From contig CAWVNO010001198.1 in the NCBI GenBank assembly GCA_963930645.1, positions 682,001 through 746,000 of the forward strand: 64,000 bases of DNA. The letters run 5' to 3'. The stretch is from Salticus scenicus (lineage: Eukaryota > Arthropoda > Arachnida > Araneae > Salticidae). Under the pieces are notes generated by a model. The model was not told where the DNA came from. It saw only the letters and a list, made by a program, of their open reading frames with translations, and ran no database searches. A program made the translations under genes and the position numbers. Shown one piece after another: positions 1-11,359 of this stretch; the first letter of the stretch is position 1, and every line of letters begins with the position of its first letter.

Positions 1-585
1 ATTACTAATAATGAGTTATTAAAACGTTTACCTAGAACTGCTTGCATTTATAAATCAATTGATACAGTTTGTGAGCAAAATGAAGCAATTAATTACCCTA
101 CAGAATTCTTAAATTCTTTAGAAATACCAGGAATGCCATCACATACCTTACATTTGAAACAAGGTTCGCGCATTATGTTATTAAGGAATTTGGATCCTCC
201 CACATTATGTAATGGCACAAGATTGGCTGTGAAAAAATTGATGAAAAATATTATTGAGGCTACAATTCTTACAGGTCCTGCAGCTGGAAATGATGTCTTA
301 ATTCCTAGAATTCCAATTATTCCTTCAGATCTAACCTTTCAGTTCAAACGATTACAATTTCCGGTTCGTCTAAGTTTTGCAATTACTATTAATAAAGCAC
401 AAGGCCAATCTCTAAAAGCTGTTGGCGTTGACTTACGAAAACCATGTTTTTCACATGGTCAATTGTATGTTGCATGTTCACGTGTTGGAAGTAAAGAAAA
501 TCTGCACATATTATCTCCAAATGGAACAACTGCAAACATTGTGTATCCCGAAGCCCTTTTGAATTGCACAAATGGGGAGGACTGA
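1..585 (+). CDS. Helitron Rep/helicase, C-terminal part (PIF1-like helicase), truncated by window edge
   Basis: The frame is open from base 1, so the start lies upstream of the window; the first in-window Met (133) is internal. The roughly 194 visible residues match the C-terminal third of the Helitron RepHel protein, an ATP-dependent 5'-3' DNA helicase of the PIF1/RecD family that unwinds DNA during rolling-circle transposition. Visible signatures are IMLLRNLDPP followed by LCNGTRL, the motif V-like block TINKAQGQSL, and the motif VI-like block QLYVACSRV, in the expected order. The frame ends at a normal stop at 583-585 with no internal stop in view. The Helitron 3' terminus follows at 1027-1048, consistent with RepHel reading toward the 3' end. 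Whether the full protein is intact cannot be judged from here. Confidence 0.93.
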   Translation: MTNNELLKRLPRTACIYKSIDTVCEQNEAINYPTEFLNSLEIPGMPSHTLHLKQGSRIMLLRNLDPPTLCNGTRLAVKKLMKNIIEATILTGPAAGNDVLIPRIPIIPSDLTFQFKRLQFPVRLSFAITINKAQGQSLKAVGVDLRKPCFSHGQLYVACSRVGSKENLHILSPNGTTANIVYPEALLNCTNGED

Positions 586-1048
586 TTACTTAAGAGCTTT
601 TTCCCTGTGGACTCATGTTCAAAGATCTCAATTAAAAACAAATAAGCGACCATTTTTGACGGGCAATATCAATGCACAAGAATTCTCTTATAAACTGTTG
701 TAAATCGGAAACATTATTTTACCATCATGTAGTAATGGACTTATAAAAATAACCCCATTGCCCATGAAGAACTTATGACGACTGTATATTCAAATATAGA
801 AGAAAACTTCAATGATCGTAATTGCTTGTGTGAAAGAGCGAACTTTTGAATAATTTCCTTTTTTTTTTCTTTTATATATAAAACGATATAAAAACAGAAG
901 GATTCTGTTTTTTTAAAAATAAAAAAGAGTAAAAATGTGTGAGTCCGGACAATTTCAGTATTTTTTTATTTTTTTTATTTTTATAAAGCTATATAGAAAA
1001 GAGTTTCCTTTAAATATAGTGACCAGCGAAGCGGGCAATGCCTGCTAG
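586..1048 (+). mobile_element. Helitron 3' non-coding tail and terminus
   Basis: AT-rich tail after the helicase stop. The end reads GCGGGC-AAT-GCCTGC, which can form a 6-bp hairpin with one G-T wobble, running directly into CTAG (1045-1048) with T following. That fits the Helitron rule of a 3' hairpin, CTRR and insertion between A and T. Near-identical 3' ends recur at 8095-8115 and 8890-8914, and diverged ones at 38519-38601, 49311-49393 and, inverted, near 55494, so this is a multi-copy family. The element is at least 1048 bp; its 5' end is outside the window. Confidence 0.85.
766..849 (+). pseudogene. Displaced fragment of Helitron helicase
   Basis: This 28-codon stretch reads EELMTTVYSNIEENF, continues to LCERANF and stops. 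In Helitron helicases a block of this kind (VYPNI...WLCERAIL) normally lies just upstream of the NYPTEFLNSL segment encoded near base 90. Here it sits downstream of the gene's stop codon, so it must come from a second degraded copy or from an internal rearrangement. It is too short to be functional. Confidence 0.6.
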
Positions 1049-2793
1049 TTTAAAGAATAAATATTTTACTTCTACATTTGTCCCTCTTGTCCCGCCTAGA
1101 TATATAATACACTCACTGTGATCTTCATAAAAAGTAAGTGATAGTTATAAAATATATCATTAAAGTCAGTAAAATGTTGATATAAAAAATCATTTTATTT
1201 TCCTCTGACCCCTCCCCCTCTTTAACCCCCCCCCCCAAGTATGTCTGACACTTACTGTAATTTTTTCACAAATTGTACGTGATTATACAAAGTTTTATTA
1301 ATATCGGTAAGAGTTGATATAAAACCATTTTTTTTTTTTCAATCTGCTGCTAGTCAAGCCCTAATTAACGCCAGGGCATGCAGGGCAGTTGCCCTGGGCC
1401 CCCCCCTTCTGGAAGGGTCCCCCGAACAGGAATAAGCAGAAATTTTGCAACCTAAAAACCTCTTATGCCACTGCAAGGGGGACCCCCAGAAAAAGCTTGC
1501 CCCGGGGCTCCAGGTAGTCTAAGTTGGGCCCTGCTGCTAGTCCCTTCCCCCTCTTCCCCCAGGTACTATATACTAAATGAATGTTGTACTAAATCCATTG
1601 AAATTTCAAAAAATGTAATTTGAAAGTAATTTTTTAAATTCTATACTTGATATTTATTATTTTGCGATTTGCGAGCTGGAAAAGTGCCCTTTTCCGGGTG
1701 CCCTTTTTTCCAAGATCCATATTCTAGTCATTCATTTTAGGATTTATTTACTTAAAGAAAAAAAAAATGAATTTCCATTTGTGAATAAGTACAAAATTTA
1801 AAAATTTCGCACTTTTAGGTAACAAAATCTTTTCATGAATTAACCAGAAACTAGCTAGTCAGCATTTAAATATAACTGAACGATATATTTTGTATAAAAT
1901 TATTTTTAAACTTGTTATTGCTGATTAAAAGCAAAAAATAAAAAAAAAAGGAAGAAGAAGAAGAAAGAAAGAAAAGAGAGAAAATAATAATCATAATCAT
2001 AAAATATATAAAATCATAGTATTTATTTGCTTGTTTATTTACTTGTCATTTCTTAAGAAACATAAATAACAGAAGTAATATAGTTCCATTTGAAAAATTA
2101 CCAACCATGTCTAAAATTTCAAAAAGTAAAAAGTTACATTCAAGACACTCCGAGCAATTTACAATACAACTACAGGTATTCCTTCCCCTGTTCCTTGTCC
2201 ATTTTCCACGAAACCTGTAAAGTCGAATAAACCCCTAGTATTTCTTAAAACAGGATTTTGCACACATGCAGATTTATGCTAGAGGGGAAGGTAACTCAGT
2301 GACTTTCCGAAGCATGATAAAAATTAGAGAACGCTTCTAAGAAAAGGAATTTCAGTCAAACACCTGCCATCGCTGAAGCTTTTCTATTTATCTCTGTCCG
2401 AAAAATAAAAATAGTCCCATTCTACACTGCTCTCTTTCCAACATTTTCTTTCATTTCTTTTTCTTTTCTTTTTCTTCTTCTTCTTTTTTTTTTTTTTTCA
2501 ATTATTATTATAATTATTACTTTAACATTATGATTTCTTTTAAAAAATAATTAAAATCTCATATATATTAAATACGTGAATAAAGTAATAAATGAAAGCT
2601 TAATTAATTAATAATTTTTTTTAAACTGAAAAGGATCCTGTGAAAGATTTTTTATATTCAGCCCTCCTAAAAGAATAAATTTTTAACTGACGGTGAAATA
2701 AATAATGAATAACAAAGATGAAATGTCTTCAAAACATAATTTAACTCTATGGCATAAATTAGGGCAATTTCAGTATATGATTCGCAAGTAGCA
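1049..2793. other. AT-rich intergenic repeat debris
   Basis: No gene is seen. The stretch contains short poly-T and poly-C runs, a GC-rich repeat fragment (separate entry), a purine-rich GAA/GAAA tract near 1948-1982 and a complementary pyrimidine-rich tract near 2455-2500 that could pair with it. I recognise no element boundaries apart from the GC-rich fragment. Confidence 0.6.
1362..1545. repeat. GC-rich dispersed repeat fragment with inverted GGGCCC-type ends
   Basis: A sharply bounded GC-rich patch in AT-rich surroundings. It has alternating CAGGGC, GCCCTGGGCC and GGGGACCCCC blocks. The right end (AAGTTGGGCCCTGC) is loosely the reverse complement of the left end (GCCCTAATTAACGCC). This resembles a short non-autonomous DNA element, but I cannot name the family and see no clear target duplication. 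Confidence 0.4.
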
Positions 2794-3175
2794 ATTCGCA
2801 AATTACCCATTCTTCCGTTATAGTCCAAACGGCGGCTGCAAAAAATTAACTTTATAAGGTGTGTATCTGATTTTTTTTCTATAGATAGAATTCATTGTTA
2901 CAATGAAAATCTGATAGGGTTGCCTGGTCAAAGCCGTCAAGTTTTAGAGAAACAACCTCACTTCCGGTCACAATTTAAAGGATTTTTGAACCCCACAAGT
3001 GTAAAGATGAAACCGGTGCTAAAATGTAGAGGTTAATATCTTATACTATTAAGTGAGCAATATTTGTATATTTCACTGTTCTCGAAAACTGTAGCTCGGA
3101 CAGTTACGAGATTTAACATAAAGGTGCCCCCCGAAGGGTCATTGTGCACATCGAAGTCAGATTTTCGAATTTTTG

Positions 3176-3579
3176 ATTAGTTTTTTCTTAATTAATTAAA
3201 ATGTGAAAATAATAACCTTCTAATTAAGCCATTTAAATTTTAACATTTTATCCATAATTTAATTGTTGCCAATTTTTTTTTCAACAAAATAATAATAATA
3301 ATAAAAAAAAAAAAAAGTACATTTATTTAAAATGAGGAAAATAAATCAGAAAGATTAGAAAATAAATTAGAAATATCAGTCGCATCGTTACAAATAAGAT
3401 ACCAAATGAAAGGGAAGATTTTTGTATATCGGATACATTAAACAGCTTATCAATCGGATGATTCCTTTTTTCTTAATTAATTAAAATGTGAAAATAATAA
3501 CCTTCTAATTTCTGATAAATAAGCCATTTAAATTTTAAAATTTTATCCATAATTTAATTGTTTCCAATTTTTTTAATAA

Positions 3580-3616
<37 letters not shown>

Positions 3617-3768
3617 CCGTACATTTATTTAAAATGAGGAAAATAAATCAGAAAGATTAGAAAATAAATTAGAAATATCAGTCGCATCATTACAAATAAG
3701 ATAGCAAGTAAAAGGGAAAAATTTTGTAAATCCGAGGCATTAAACAGCTTATCAATCGGACAATTAGA
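3176..3768. repeat. Two-copy direct tandem repeat, ~295 bp
   Basis: Two consecutive units share TTTTTTCTTAATTAATTAAA, a TAA-trinucleotide run, GTACATTTATTTAAAATGAG and CAGCTTATCAATCGGA in the same order. They differ by small substitutions and by length of the (AAT)n run. Non-coding; lies within the large Helitron. Confidence 0.85.
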
Positions 3769-4017
3769 TTTTTTAAAATTAACTAAAGTATGAATTTTAG
3801 GTGGCAACAGCAGAAGATTGTATGGAACCCGTTAGGAGAAAAAAAATCTGGAGTGACTCCACTCGACTTTCCGAACATTGAGTAATTAACAGTTTTGCAG
3901 ATAAAGTAAAAAAAGAGGAGTTGTTAAACGAACAAAAGAAAGAAAACCATAATTAAGTGTTTGAGTACTTTTCTCCATATATTACACGGTGTTTTATTTA
4001 ACGCTACTGAACTTTGA

Positions 4018-4865
4018 GCCCATAGATCATAATGATAAAGAATTTTCGTTGTGTCCCTGTAAAAAACCTATAAATGCTAGTTCACCAAAATGCTTATAGT
4101 TAGTGCAACAGCAATTTATAATATTCATACAAATTTTCAGCTCAATTGAATAAGGCGTTTAGATGCTATCGCACTTTTAAAAATTTGGTCCCATAGGCCA
4201 TAATGATAAAGAATTTTTCTTTGTGTCCCTGTAAAAAAACTGTAAGTGCTAAATTCACCAAAATCTATACAGTTGGTGCAACTGTGACCTATAATATGTG
4301 TACAAATTTTTTGCTCAGATTAATAAGGCGTTTAGACGCTATCACACTTTTAAAAATTTGGCCCCATAGGCCATAATGATAAAGAATTTTTCTTTGTGCC
4401 CCTGTAAAAAAACTGCAAGTGTTAGATTCACCAAAATCTATACAGATTGAGTAACTGTGACCTATAATATGTGTATAAATTTTTTGATCAATTGAATAAG
4501 GCGTTTAGATGCTATCGCACTTTTAAGATTTTGGTCCTATAGGCCATAATGATAAAGAATTTTTCTTTGTATCCCTGTAAAAAAACTATAAGTGCTAGAC
4601 TCTCCAAAATTTATACAGACTTAGTATCTGTGACCTGTAATATGTGTATAATTTTTTTGCTCAATTGAATAAGGCATTTAGATGCTATCGCACTTTTAAG
4701 ATTTTGGTCCCATAGGCCATAATGATAAAGAATTTTTCTTTGTGTCCCTGTAAAAAAACTATAAGTGCTAGATTCACCAAAATCTATAGGGTTCGTACTA
4801 TGGTGACTTATAATATACGTACCAAATTTCAGCTTATTCGAATAAAGCGTTTAGACGTTAGCGTG
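4018..4865. repeat. Tandem repeat, ~172-bp unit, five copies
   Basis: Each unit contains CATAGGCCATAATGATAAAG (or a close variant), then TTTGTGTCCCTGTAAAAAAAC, CACCAAAATCTATA, a CTATAATATGTGTA block and AAGGCGTTTAGAYGCTATCGC. Unit starts lie near 4018, 4193, 4365, 4539 and 4708. Copies differ by several percent, so this is not a fresh array. A CA-rich microsatellite (4863-4928) follows the last unit. Confidence 0.9.
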
Positions 4866-5997
4866 TTCACCCACAGACATACACACATACACACATACAT
4901 ACACACATACACACACACATACATACATCATCGTAAAAATAGTGGAAACGGACTCAGGGGACCTCGAAACGTATAGAAACATCAAAATCTCCAATTCGGA
5001 TTTTTGACATGATTACAATACTTTCCTCACTATAGTGTTCGGAAAGTAAAAATGAAAAATCTGCTTCACATTAAGTCACATGATTTTTAAGTGTGATTAA
5101 AAATTGCAGTTTTCAAATTCTTTTAAATTTTCTTTCCCGAACACAAAAAAATTTCATCAATTATTTTGGTTAATAAACAAAAGTTATTATTATTATTTTT
5201 TTTTTTTTTCAAATTAAGTTTTACTCTATCTTCGAAAAGATTTATGTGATCATAGATATAATAATATATATAGATCTATCACCCCCATATTATCGTGCAA
5301 AGATTTTTGATGCCGAAAAAAAAGCTTTGGAATCAGCCATTAAGTGGTATTGAAGGAAAAAAGGAAAAAAAGAAGAATGAATTTGACACTATATCTGGAG
5401 CTTTTCATTCACCTTTAGTAAATAAATTATTCATGAATTTTGTTTGCTGAAACATTCGTGTATATTCCCGTGTGTATTCACTCGGGGAAAGACTGCCATA
5501 TTTTGGTAAAATCGCCGTCTTTTCCCGAGTGAAAAGGAATAACTTTTTTCTCCCCAATGATCAATCTATATATTATTACTACATCTATGTATGTGATACG
5601 ATAGATTAATAATTTGGGTTTCAAAAGTTTTTTTAAATAGATTATTTAAACTCTATGAACCATACTTTTATTTTATCAGTTTCATTAACAGATCCTGCTA
5701 GGCAATTTTTTAAATTTTGGTGTTGAAGTACACCGAACGTTTTTCGACAAGAAGTTTAATATAGAAATAGCCATTTTAATCTAAGTAGCGCATCAAATAT
5801 ATAAAAACATAAATGATTTATTTTTACACAATATTTACAGAACAAATGCAGTTCCAAAGATAGGAAATTTATTTCAACAAGCACTATTTTAAACCTAAAA
5901 ACCATTAAAAATATAAGCAGAATATAAAGGATTATTAAGTATAAACAAAAAAGAGTCTGTTAAAGTTATTAGCAAAATAGTCTTCCCCTTTTCATAC

Positions 5998-6028
<31 letters not shown>

Positions 6029-6151
6029 TATCCATCGCTAATATAGCGACAAAAATTAAAAAGCCGCCAATGGAGCGACATAATAAAGTTGTGTAACACG
6101 ATAATGTTTGCCTATTTATTTATTTTTTTTATATAATAATCACTATGCTAA
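4866..6151. other. Non-coding interior of the large Helitron
   Basis: It starts with a CA/CATA microsatellite (to about 4928) and a motif block (GGACTCAGGGGACCTCGAAAC, then CTCACTATAGTG) that recurs in variant form at 23220-23330 and, reversed, at 37630-37700. An imperfect hairpin with 15-bp arms, CACTCGGGGAAAGAC against GTCTTTTCCCGAGTG, lies at about 5479-5531. A 26-base poly-A run is near 6000. No gene is seen. Confidence 0.6.
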
Positions 6152-6323
6152 TCTATATTAATAAAATCAGAGTTTTGTCTGTAAATTTGTCGGAATCGAA
6201 AAATTTTGCGATATCTTCACGTTTTACACCCCATGAAAGCCGAAAATGACTTCAGAAAATTTTGCCTGTGTGTGTGTGTGTGTGTGTCTGTGTGTGTGTC
6301 ATCGTGTCCGAATGTCGCTTTTT

Positions 6324-6722
6324 TTGTCCGGGCATCACTTGAGAACGGCTGGACGGAATTCAACGATGCTTGGCAGGAATTTAGGTCTTCACCCAACTTA
6401 AAATTATATCTATCAACTTTTCAGAAATTCCCCCCCCCCGTTCTCCCCCTAGGGGTTAAAAGACTAAAACACGTTTGTCCGGGCATCACTCGAGAACGGC
6501 TGAACGGAATTCAACGGCGCTTGGCAGGGATTTAGGTATTCACCCAACTTAAAATTATATCCATCAACTTTTCAGAAATTCTCTCCCGTTCCCCCCTGGG
6601 GGGTAAAAGACTAAAACACGTTTGTCCGGGCATCACTCGAGAACGGCTGGACGGAATTCAACGGCGGTTGGCAGAAACTTAGGTCTTCACCCAACTTAAA
6701 ATTATATCTATAGAAATTTTCA
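6324..6722. repeat. Tandem repeat, ~148-bp unit, three copies (last one partial)
   Basis: Units start with TTGTCCGGGCATCAC at 6324, 6475 and 6622. Each contains GAGAACGGCTG, ACGGAATTCAACG, CTTGGCAGG and TTCACCCAACTTAAAATTA. The GAGAACGGCTGGACGGA block is, as I know it, common in non-coding parts of arthropod Helitrons. An open frame spans the units only because the period happens to lack stops. Confidence 0.85.
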
Positions 6723-7415
6723 AAATTCTGATTAGTGTTTAAATTGTGGGTAAAAAACGCCTGCGCATGCGCCATAAATATTTTTTCACTAAAACGCTTT
6801 GAATGGAAAAATAAAATGCAAAAATAAATTTTTAAGATAAAGACTTTTTTCATTCGCGTGAATCGCACTACAAATTATGAAAAGATTTAAATGAAGTTTT
6901 GCCATCTGAGTTTCATACTTTAGTTAATTTTAAAACATCTAATTGTCGTATCGAAAAACTGTTTACACCCCAGGATTCAGAAAAATCATCTCTTTAATTT
7001 GGTAGTGAATTTGTAACGATAGGTCTGATATTTCTAATTTATTGTACCCTTTTTCCGTTTTCAACCTAGATTCGATATGGAACAGCTTTAGTATTGGATC
7101 CCTTTGGCAAAATTTGAAATTCGGAACCGAAGTAGCTCGGACGTTTCTCGCCAAGATCTTTGATTGCACAATTGAGATAGCCATTTCAGTTCATCGCAAA
7201 AATGGCTTAAAATATTTAAAGTCACCAAAGAGTTCCCATACTAAAGCTGTGCATTTTGTACTTATTTATTTATATTTTCTATTAAAGACTTCTGTGGTCA
7301 CGAAATTTGGTGCTGAAATTGTTTGTTTGCATCCGGCACTTATTGTAACTGGATTTCACGAAATTCGAAATCTCCCCCCCCCCCTTCTCGGAGTCGGAGG
7401 GCAATAAACGGTATA

Positions 7416-7661
7416 ACTTCTGTATAACCCCACAGCTGAATTTGGCGATTTTTCTTTGGCGTTGTTTTGAAGGATAACGATGTCGTTCTGGACTGTTTGC
7501 GATATAATATGGCAGCCTAATATTTTGTTTATTTTGGATTTATGATTTAGATTATGATTTTATCATTTATCATATATGATTTATGATTTTTAGATTTATG
7601 ATTTAGCCATAATCGCCAACAAAAAAAATCGCCAAATATCGTTATGGGTTTATACTGAAGT
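7416..7661. mobile_element. MITE, diverged copy of the 59834-60104 family
   Basis: The ends ACTTCTGTATAACCCC and, at right, GGGTTTATACTGAAGT are inverted repeats. The interior shares TTTGGCGATTTTTCTTTGGCG, ATAACGATGTCGTTCTGGA, TATAATATGGCAGCCTA and the TTTATGATTTA run with the better-preserved copy near 59900. No coding capacity. Confidence 0.7.
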
Positions 7662-8586
7662 CGTTCCCAATAAACATGTGTAAAAACATGTTTTTCCGTT
7701 TGAATTCGCTTTGAATTACCTTTGAATGGCGAATTTTGGTGTGCGGATATTGATTAAGTGTACGCATTATGTACGTTAGTGGGATTTTGCAAAACTTCGA
7801 ACTCACCCACTGAGGAAGGGGAAGTAACAAGTGGGTAAGTTGTGCCTAAGGCAGTGGGGACCCAGACTGTATATTGATTAAGTGTACGCATTATGTACAT
7901 TAGTGTGATTTTGCAAAACTTCGAACTCACCCGCTGAGGAAGGGGAAGTAAGAAGTGGGTAAGTTGTGCCGAAGACAGTGGAGACCTAGACTCCTCACTT
8001 TGCGAGCGAGAAAACCTCTACCAATCACAGCGAGAACTTGGGTTATTAATAAAGATATGGGATTTTGACAACTCATTTAAGTTTAATGTCCAGCGAAGCG
8101 GGCAAAGCCTGCTAGTATTTAAATAAATAAATAAAAATATGTTTAATGGGAAATATATATAACCATAAAAAGATTAGTTGTCTAAAATACGGCAGAAATA
8201 GCGCTCATAGCATATTGTTACATGGGATTAAGTCTTATTGTTACAATGGATTAAGTCTAAAATGGTGACAAAAATTCAAAAGCCGCCAAAGCGGCTTTTG
8301 AACATATTAATAGCAGCTTAATAGCTAATATATTAATAGCAGCTGATAGTACAGCTTTTGACCTATATTAAAGCTGTACTATCAGGTTTACAACCCATGA
8401 ATTATATATAAACACAAAAATTTAATTGTCTCATGCGACAGACGTAGCCGGTCACAGCATATTGTAATATTTGGCGTGAAATTGCTGTCATTTAATGGTT
8501 GATTGTATAAACAAAATAAACATATGAAATAACGTAAAAGCAAATATTATGTTGTCTAAACCCAGTTACATTTGAGTCCAGTCCGA

Positions 8587-8627
8587 GTTACATGTGAACA
8601 ACACGTATAGTGTTGTTCACATGTAAC
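8587..8627. other. Perfect 18-bp-arm hairpin
   Basis: GTTACATGTGAACAACAC (8587-8604), loop GTATA, then the exact reverse complement (8610-8627). It lies inside the large Helitron. The related minus-strand element near 55780 has only a degraded version. Another hairpin, CTGATAGTACAGCTTT with its complement, lies at about 8341-8384. Confidence 0.9.
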
Positions 8628-8915
8628 TGGGATTCAAATATAAAAGGGAAACTCCAATATTTTCGATACTATCTATTTCGAAACTGTTATATAATAAGCA
8701 CCTAAATGGAAGTTCATTGGTAAACTATTGTCGCAGGTAATAGGGACAAGCGCCCGAGTTGCAGTGGATGACCCAATCGCTGCCGAATGCAGCAGGGACC
8801 TGGAGCGAGCTTTTGAACAATTTCAGTAATTTATTTTATTTTATTTTTATAAAGCTAGATAGAAACGAGTTTCCTTTAAATTTAGTGGTCAGCGAAGCGG
8901 ACAAAGCCTGCTAGT

Positions 8916-9640
8916 GCTCTTTAAAATGGCATAGGGTTGCCTGGTCAAAGCCGTCAAGAAACAGAGGTTGCCACGAAAATAGGGACGTATTTTATGATTT
9001 ATTTACCCAAGTAAAAAGTGATTTACCCAAGTGAAAAGATGAAACCGGTGCTAAAATGTAGAGATTAATATGCTCTTTAAAATGGCATAAGCTTGCCTGG
9101 TCAAAACCCTCGGAGGTTGTCTCGAAAATGGGGGTCAAATTTAAACGATTTTCGAACCCCACAAGTGTAAAGATGAAACTGGTGCTAAAATGTAGAGATT
9201 AATGTGCTCTTTAAAATGGCATTGGGTTGCCTGGTCAAATCTGTCAAGTAAAGCAGTCAACCACAAAAAAATAGGCGAGTTTTGAGGATTTCTTAACGAA
9301 GTGTAAAAAAATATGAATAGCATTAACAAAGAAAATGAATACGGATGAAATTATATGAATATTTGAAAGATGTGGCTGGTTCCAGAATGTACAGCATAGA
9401 AGTTATTTTAAAATGGCATATGTTTGCCTGGTAAAATTCGTAAAGAAATAGCGGTTAGTCTCCAAAAAGCTAACGAATATTAAAGGTGTTTAAGACAAAG
9501 TGAAACACACATGAAGACTATTTAAAAAAGGTTAAACACGAAATGATTAATATTTAAAAGATGAAATTGCGAGCTAAATGTAGAACTTACAACACTTTTC
9601 AATTTGCTTACGATTGGTGCTTCAAACTTGTCAAGGTATA
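8916..9640. repeat. Left foldback arm made of ~140-190-bp subrepeats
   Basis: Units begin GCTCTTTAAAATGGC or a variant at 8916, 9072, 9205 and about 9402, followed by GGTTGCCTGGTCAAA. Most contain AAGATGAAACCGGTGC and AAAATGTAGAGATTAAT. Similarity falls with distance from the outer end. The inverted counterpart is at 11600-12150. Confidence 0.85.
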
Positions 9641-9917
9641 GCGGTCAGCTTAGAAAAGGAAGCGAATTTCAATATTCGTTTATTATATTTGTTTAATGAT
9701 GTAAGAGATTTTAAAGCATAAAGAAAATTAAATTATTATGTGTGATCATTCTTTTTCTAATCTGTATAAAACTAATTTCAGCTCGTTTTTTCCCCATTTT
9801 TCAATACTTAAAATATTCAAATTGTGTCAAAGTATTGAGGAGATAAATTCCTTGAAGAAATGTATGCGGCTGCTTTGTAGAATTTTATACTGGGTTGTGT
9901 CGATTTTGTTATATTAA

Positions 9918-11117
9918 GGGGGAACAACACAGTAGAAGCTTTGTAAAATACATTTTTTAAAAATGAATTTTGCAATGATTGAGATAAATAAAACATTATA
10001 TATATTTTTTGTCTTATTCTACTTACCTTAATCTTCATTTTAAAATGTAAAAATTACAAAAATCAAAAAAGATATTTTTAATATAACACAATCTTTGAAA
10101 CTGTGTTTTGCAATTATCGATAATTGGCTGTATGCATAACTTGAGTAAAAAGAATGCGAAACTGAATCTGTTTAGATTTTTTTAAACTATATAAATATAG
10201 TTTTCGTTGCACGTAGGTTTTTTTGAAAATTTGAATTTTTCACAAAATGGCGAAGTGTTTAAAAAAAACTCAAAAAATATTCAAAAAAAGGAGTACATAT
10301 TCTTGGATTACTGAAAAACTATAAATCAAATCAAAAAACCCCTACGTGCAACGAAAACTAAACATACTGTGAACACGGTGTCAAAATTTGAAGCAAATCG
10401 GTAAAAAATTACAGTAGTTAGAGCGACAGCCGTTTTGAAAAACTTGGTTTAGAGTAAAACACGTTTAAAGTTTTATGAAAAATCATTCGTTTATAATTTA
10501 TAAAATGCTTACAATACTACAATGCATCTATACCAGGTCCATAAGATGTTTCTTCTTCATTATTTTTAGCAGTCTCACGTGCTATTTCAGCGATTTTTCT
10601 AGATTTCTACCCTCCTGTGATGCCTCATATGCTTTTAGAGTAGCAGCCGAAATTCTGCGATTATCTTCATTGTCAGCGTATTCTTTGGATATTGGGCCTA
10701 TACTTATTTCCAGTTGTTCCATAACGTTCAATAATCCTTTGCAACCCTCGTTGAAAACAATTACAGCTGAATAAGTTGCAATTTCAACTATTAAAACACA
10801 TCAACACTTTATTGTTTAAATAATTAACGAATTAATTTAGTTAAAACGTAAAACAGTTAAAATGATGTTACTCTACTATAACGTTTCGATAAAAGTGAGC
10901 AAATGTAACAATTAATCGCGCGAACAAGTTCACTCGCTCGTACATGTTGAAGCGCGTCACGAGTCGCATGACGCGCTTTACGTATTACGCTGTAACTTCT
11001 ACATTTTAACGAAAATCAATTTAATATTTTGGCATTATAATCTTAAAAGTATAAGCTATCAAAAAATACAATAAAATTTTTTTTCATTTTTCGAAAATTT
11101 TACTGTGTTGTTCCCCC
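9918..11117. mobile_element. Kolobok-like TTAA element, copy 1 (1.2 kb, non-autonomous)
   Basis: It is flanked by TTAA on both sides (9914-9917, 11118-11121) and bounded by inverted ends GGGGGAACAACACAGTA and TACTGTGTTGTTCCCCC. The whole sequence is nearly identical to 14284-15484. TTAA targets are used by piggyBac and Kolobok. The internal transposase scrap (10516-10731, minus) resembles the C-terminus of Mutator-like/Kolobok-type transposases, which favours Kolobok. It sits in the middle of the foldback element. Confidence 0.85.
10516..10731 (-). pseudogene. Transposase C-terminal remnant (copy 1, frameshifted)
   Basis: This is the same stretch as 14883-15098, but one T is missing from a TTTT run near 10604, which breaks the frame. 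See the copy-2 entry for the protein features. Both copies read toward the left end of their element. Confidence 0.65.
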
Positions 11118-11328
11118 TTAAAAATTTGTCAATTTTAGAAAATTTTCTCAATTAATTTTTTTATATCTAATTAAAAATAATCAATAATAACTTCTGAAAA
11201 TTAATTATGGATTCAAATAAAGCGAAAAACAATTTTTAAAAAAATTGATAAATTTTTCGCGTTTCTTAATAACCATGAATTAATTTATGAAATTGAAATT
11301 TGTAAATCTTGCTGCAAATCTGAAATAA

Positions 11329-11359
<31 letters not shown>

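Larger units (their letters stand above)
6152..8115 (+). mobile_element. Nested non-autonomous Helitron (2.0 kb)
   Basis: It starts TCTATATTAATAAAATC after A6151 and ends GCGGGCAAAGCCTGCTAG (CTAG 8112-8115) before T8116. The flanks read continuously as the outer Helitron when this block is removed, judging by the related element at 55900-56100. It contains a TG microsatellite (6268-6300), three tandem units (6324-6722) and a nested MITE (7416-7661). Reading frames across the tandem units show no recognisable domain. Confidence 0.75.
3039..8914 (+). mobile_element. Large non-autonomous Helitron (5.9 kb)
   Basis: It begins TCTTATACTATTAAGTG right after A3038 and ends with the family's AGCGAAGCGGACAAAGCCTG hairpin and CTAG (8911-8914), followed by T8915. 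This is the canonical 5' TC, 3' CTAG, A|T insertion pattern. The empty site can be rebuilt from flanking subrepeats of the host foldback, which supports both ends. It carries no helicase gene. Inside are a 2x tandem repeat (3176-3768), a 5x 172-bp tandem repeat (about 4018-4865), a nested Helitron (6152-8115) and short hairpins. The 3' region (8116-8914) matches, in reverse, the element at 55494-56100. Confidence 0.75.

Noticed and set aside
4018..4865. CRISPR-like spaced repeats
   Set aside because: Whole units repeat with no unique spacers, and the context is eukaryotic.
4722..4976. 84-codon frame
   Set aside because: Made of the 172-bp tandem unit and a CA microsatellite (His-Thr repeats).
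6206..6535. 109-codon open frame
   Set aside because: It runs through a TG microsatellite and two copies of a ~148-bp tandem repeat; the translation is repeat-derived with no domain.
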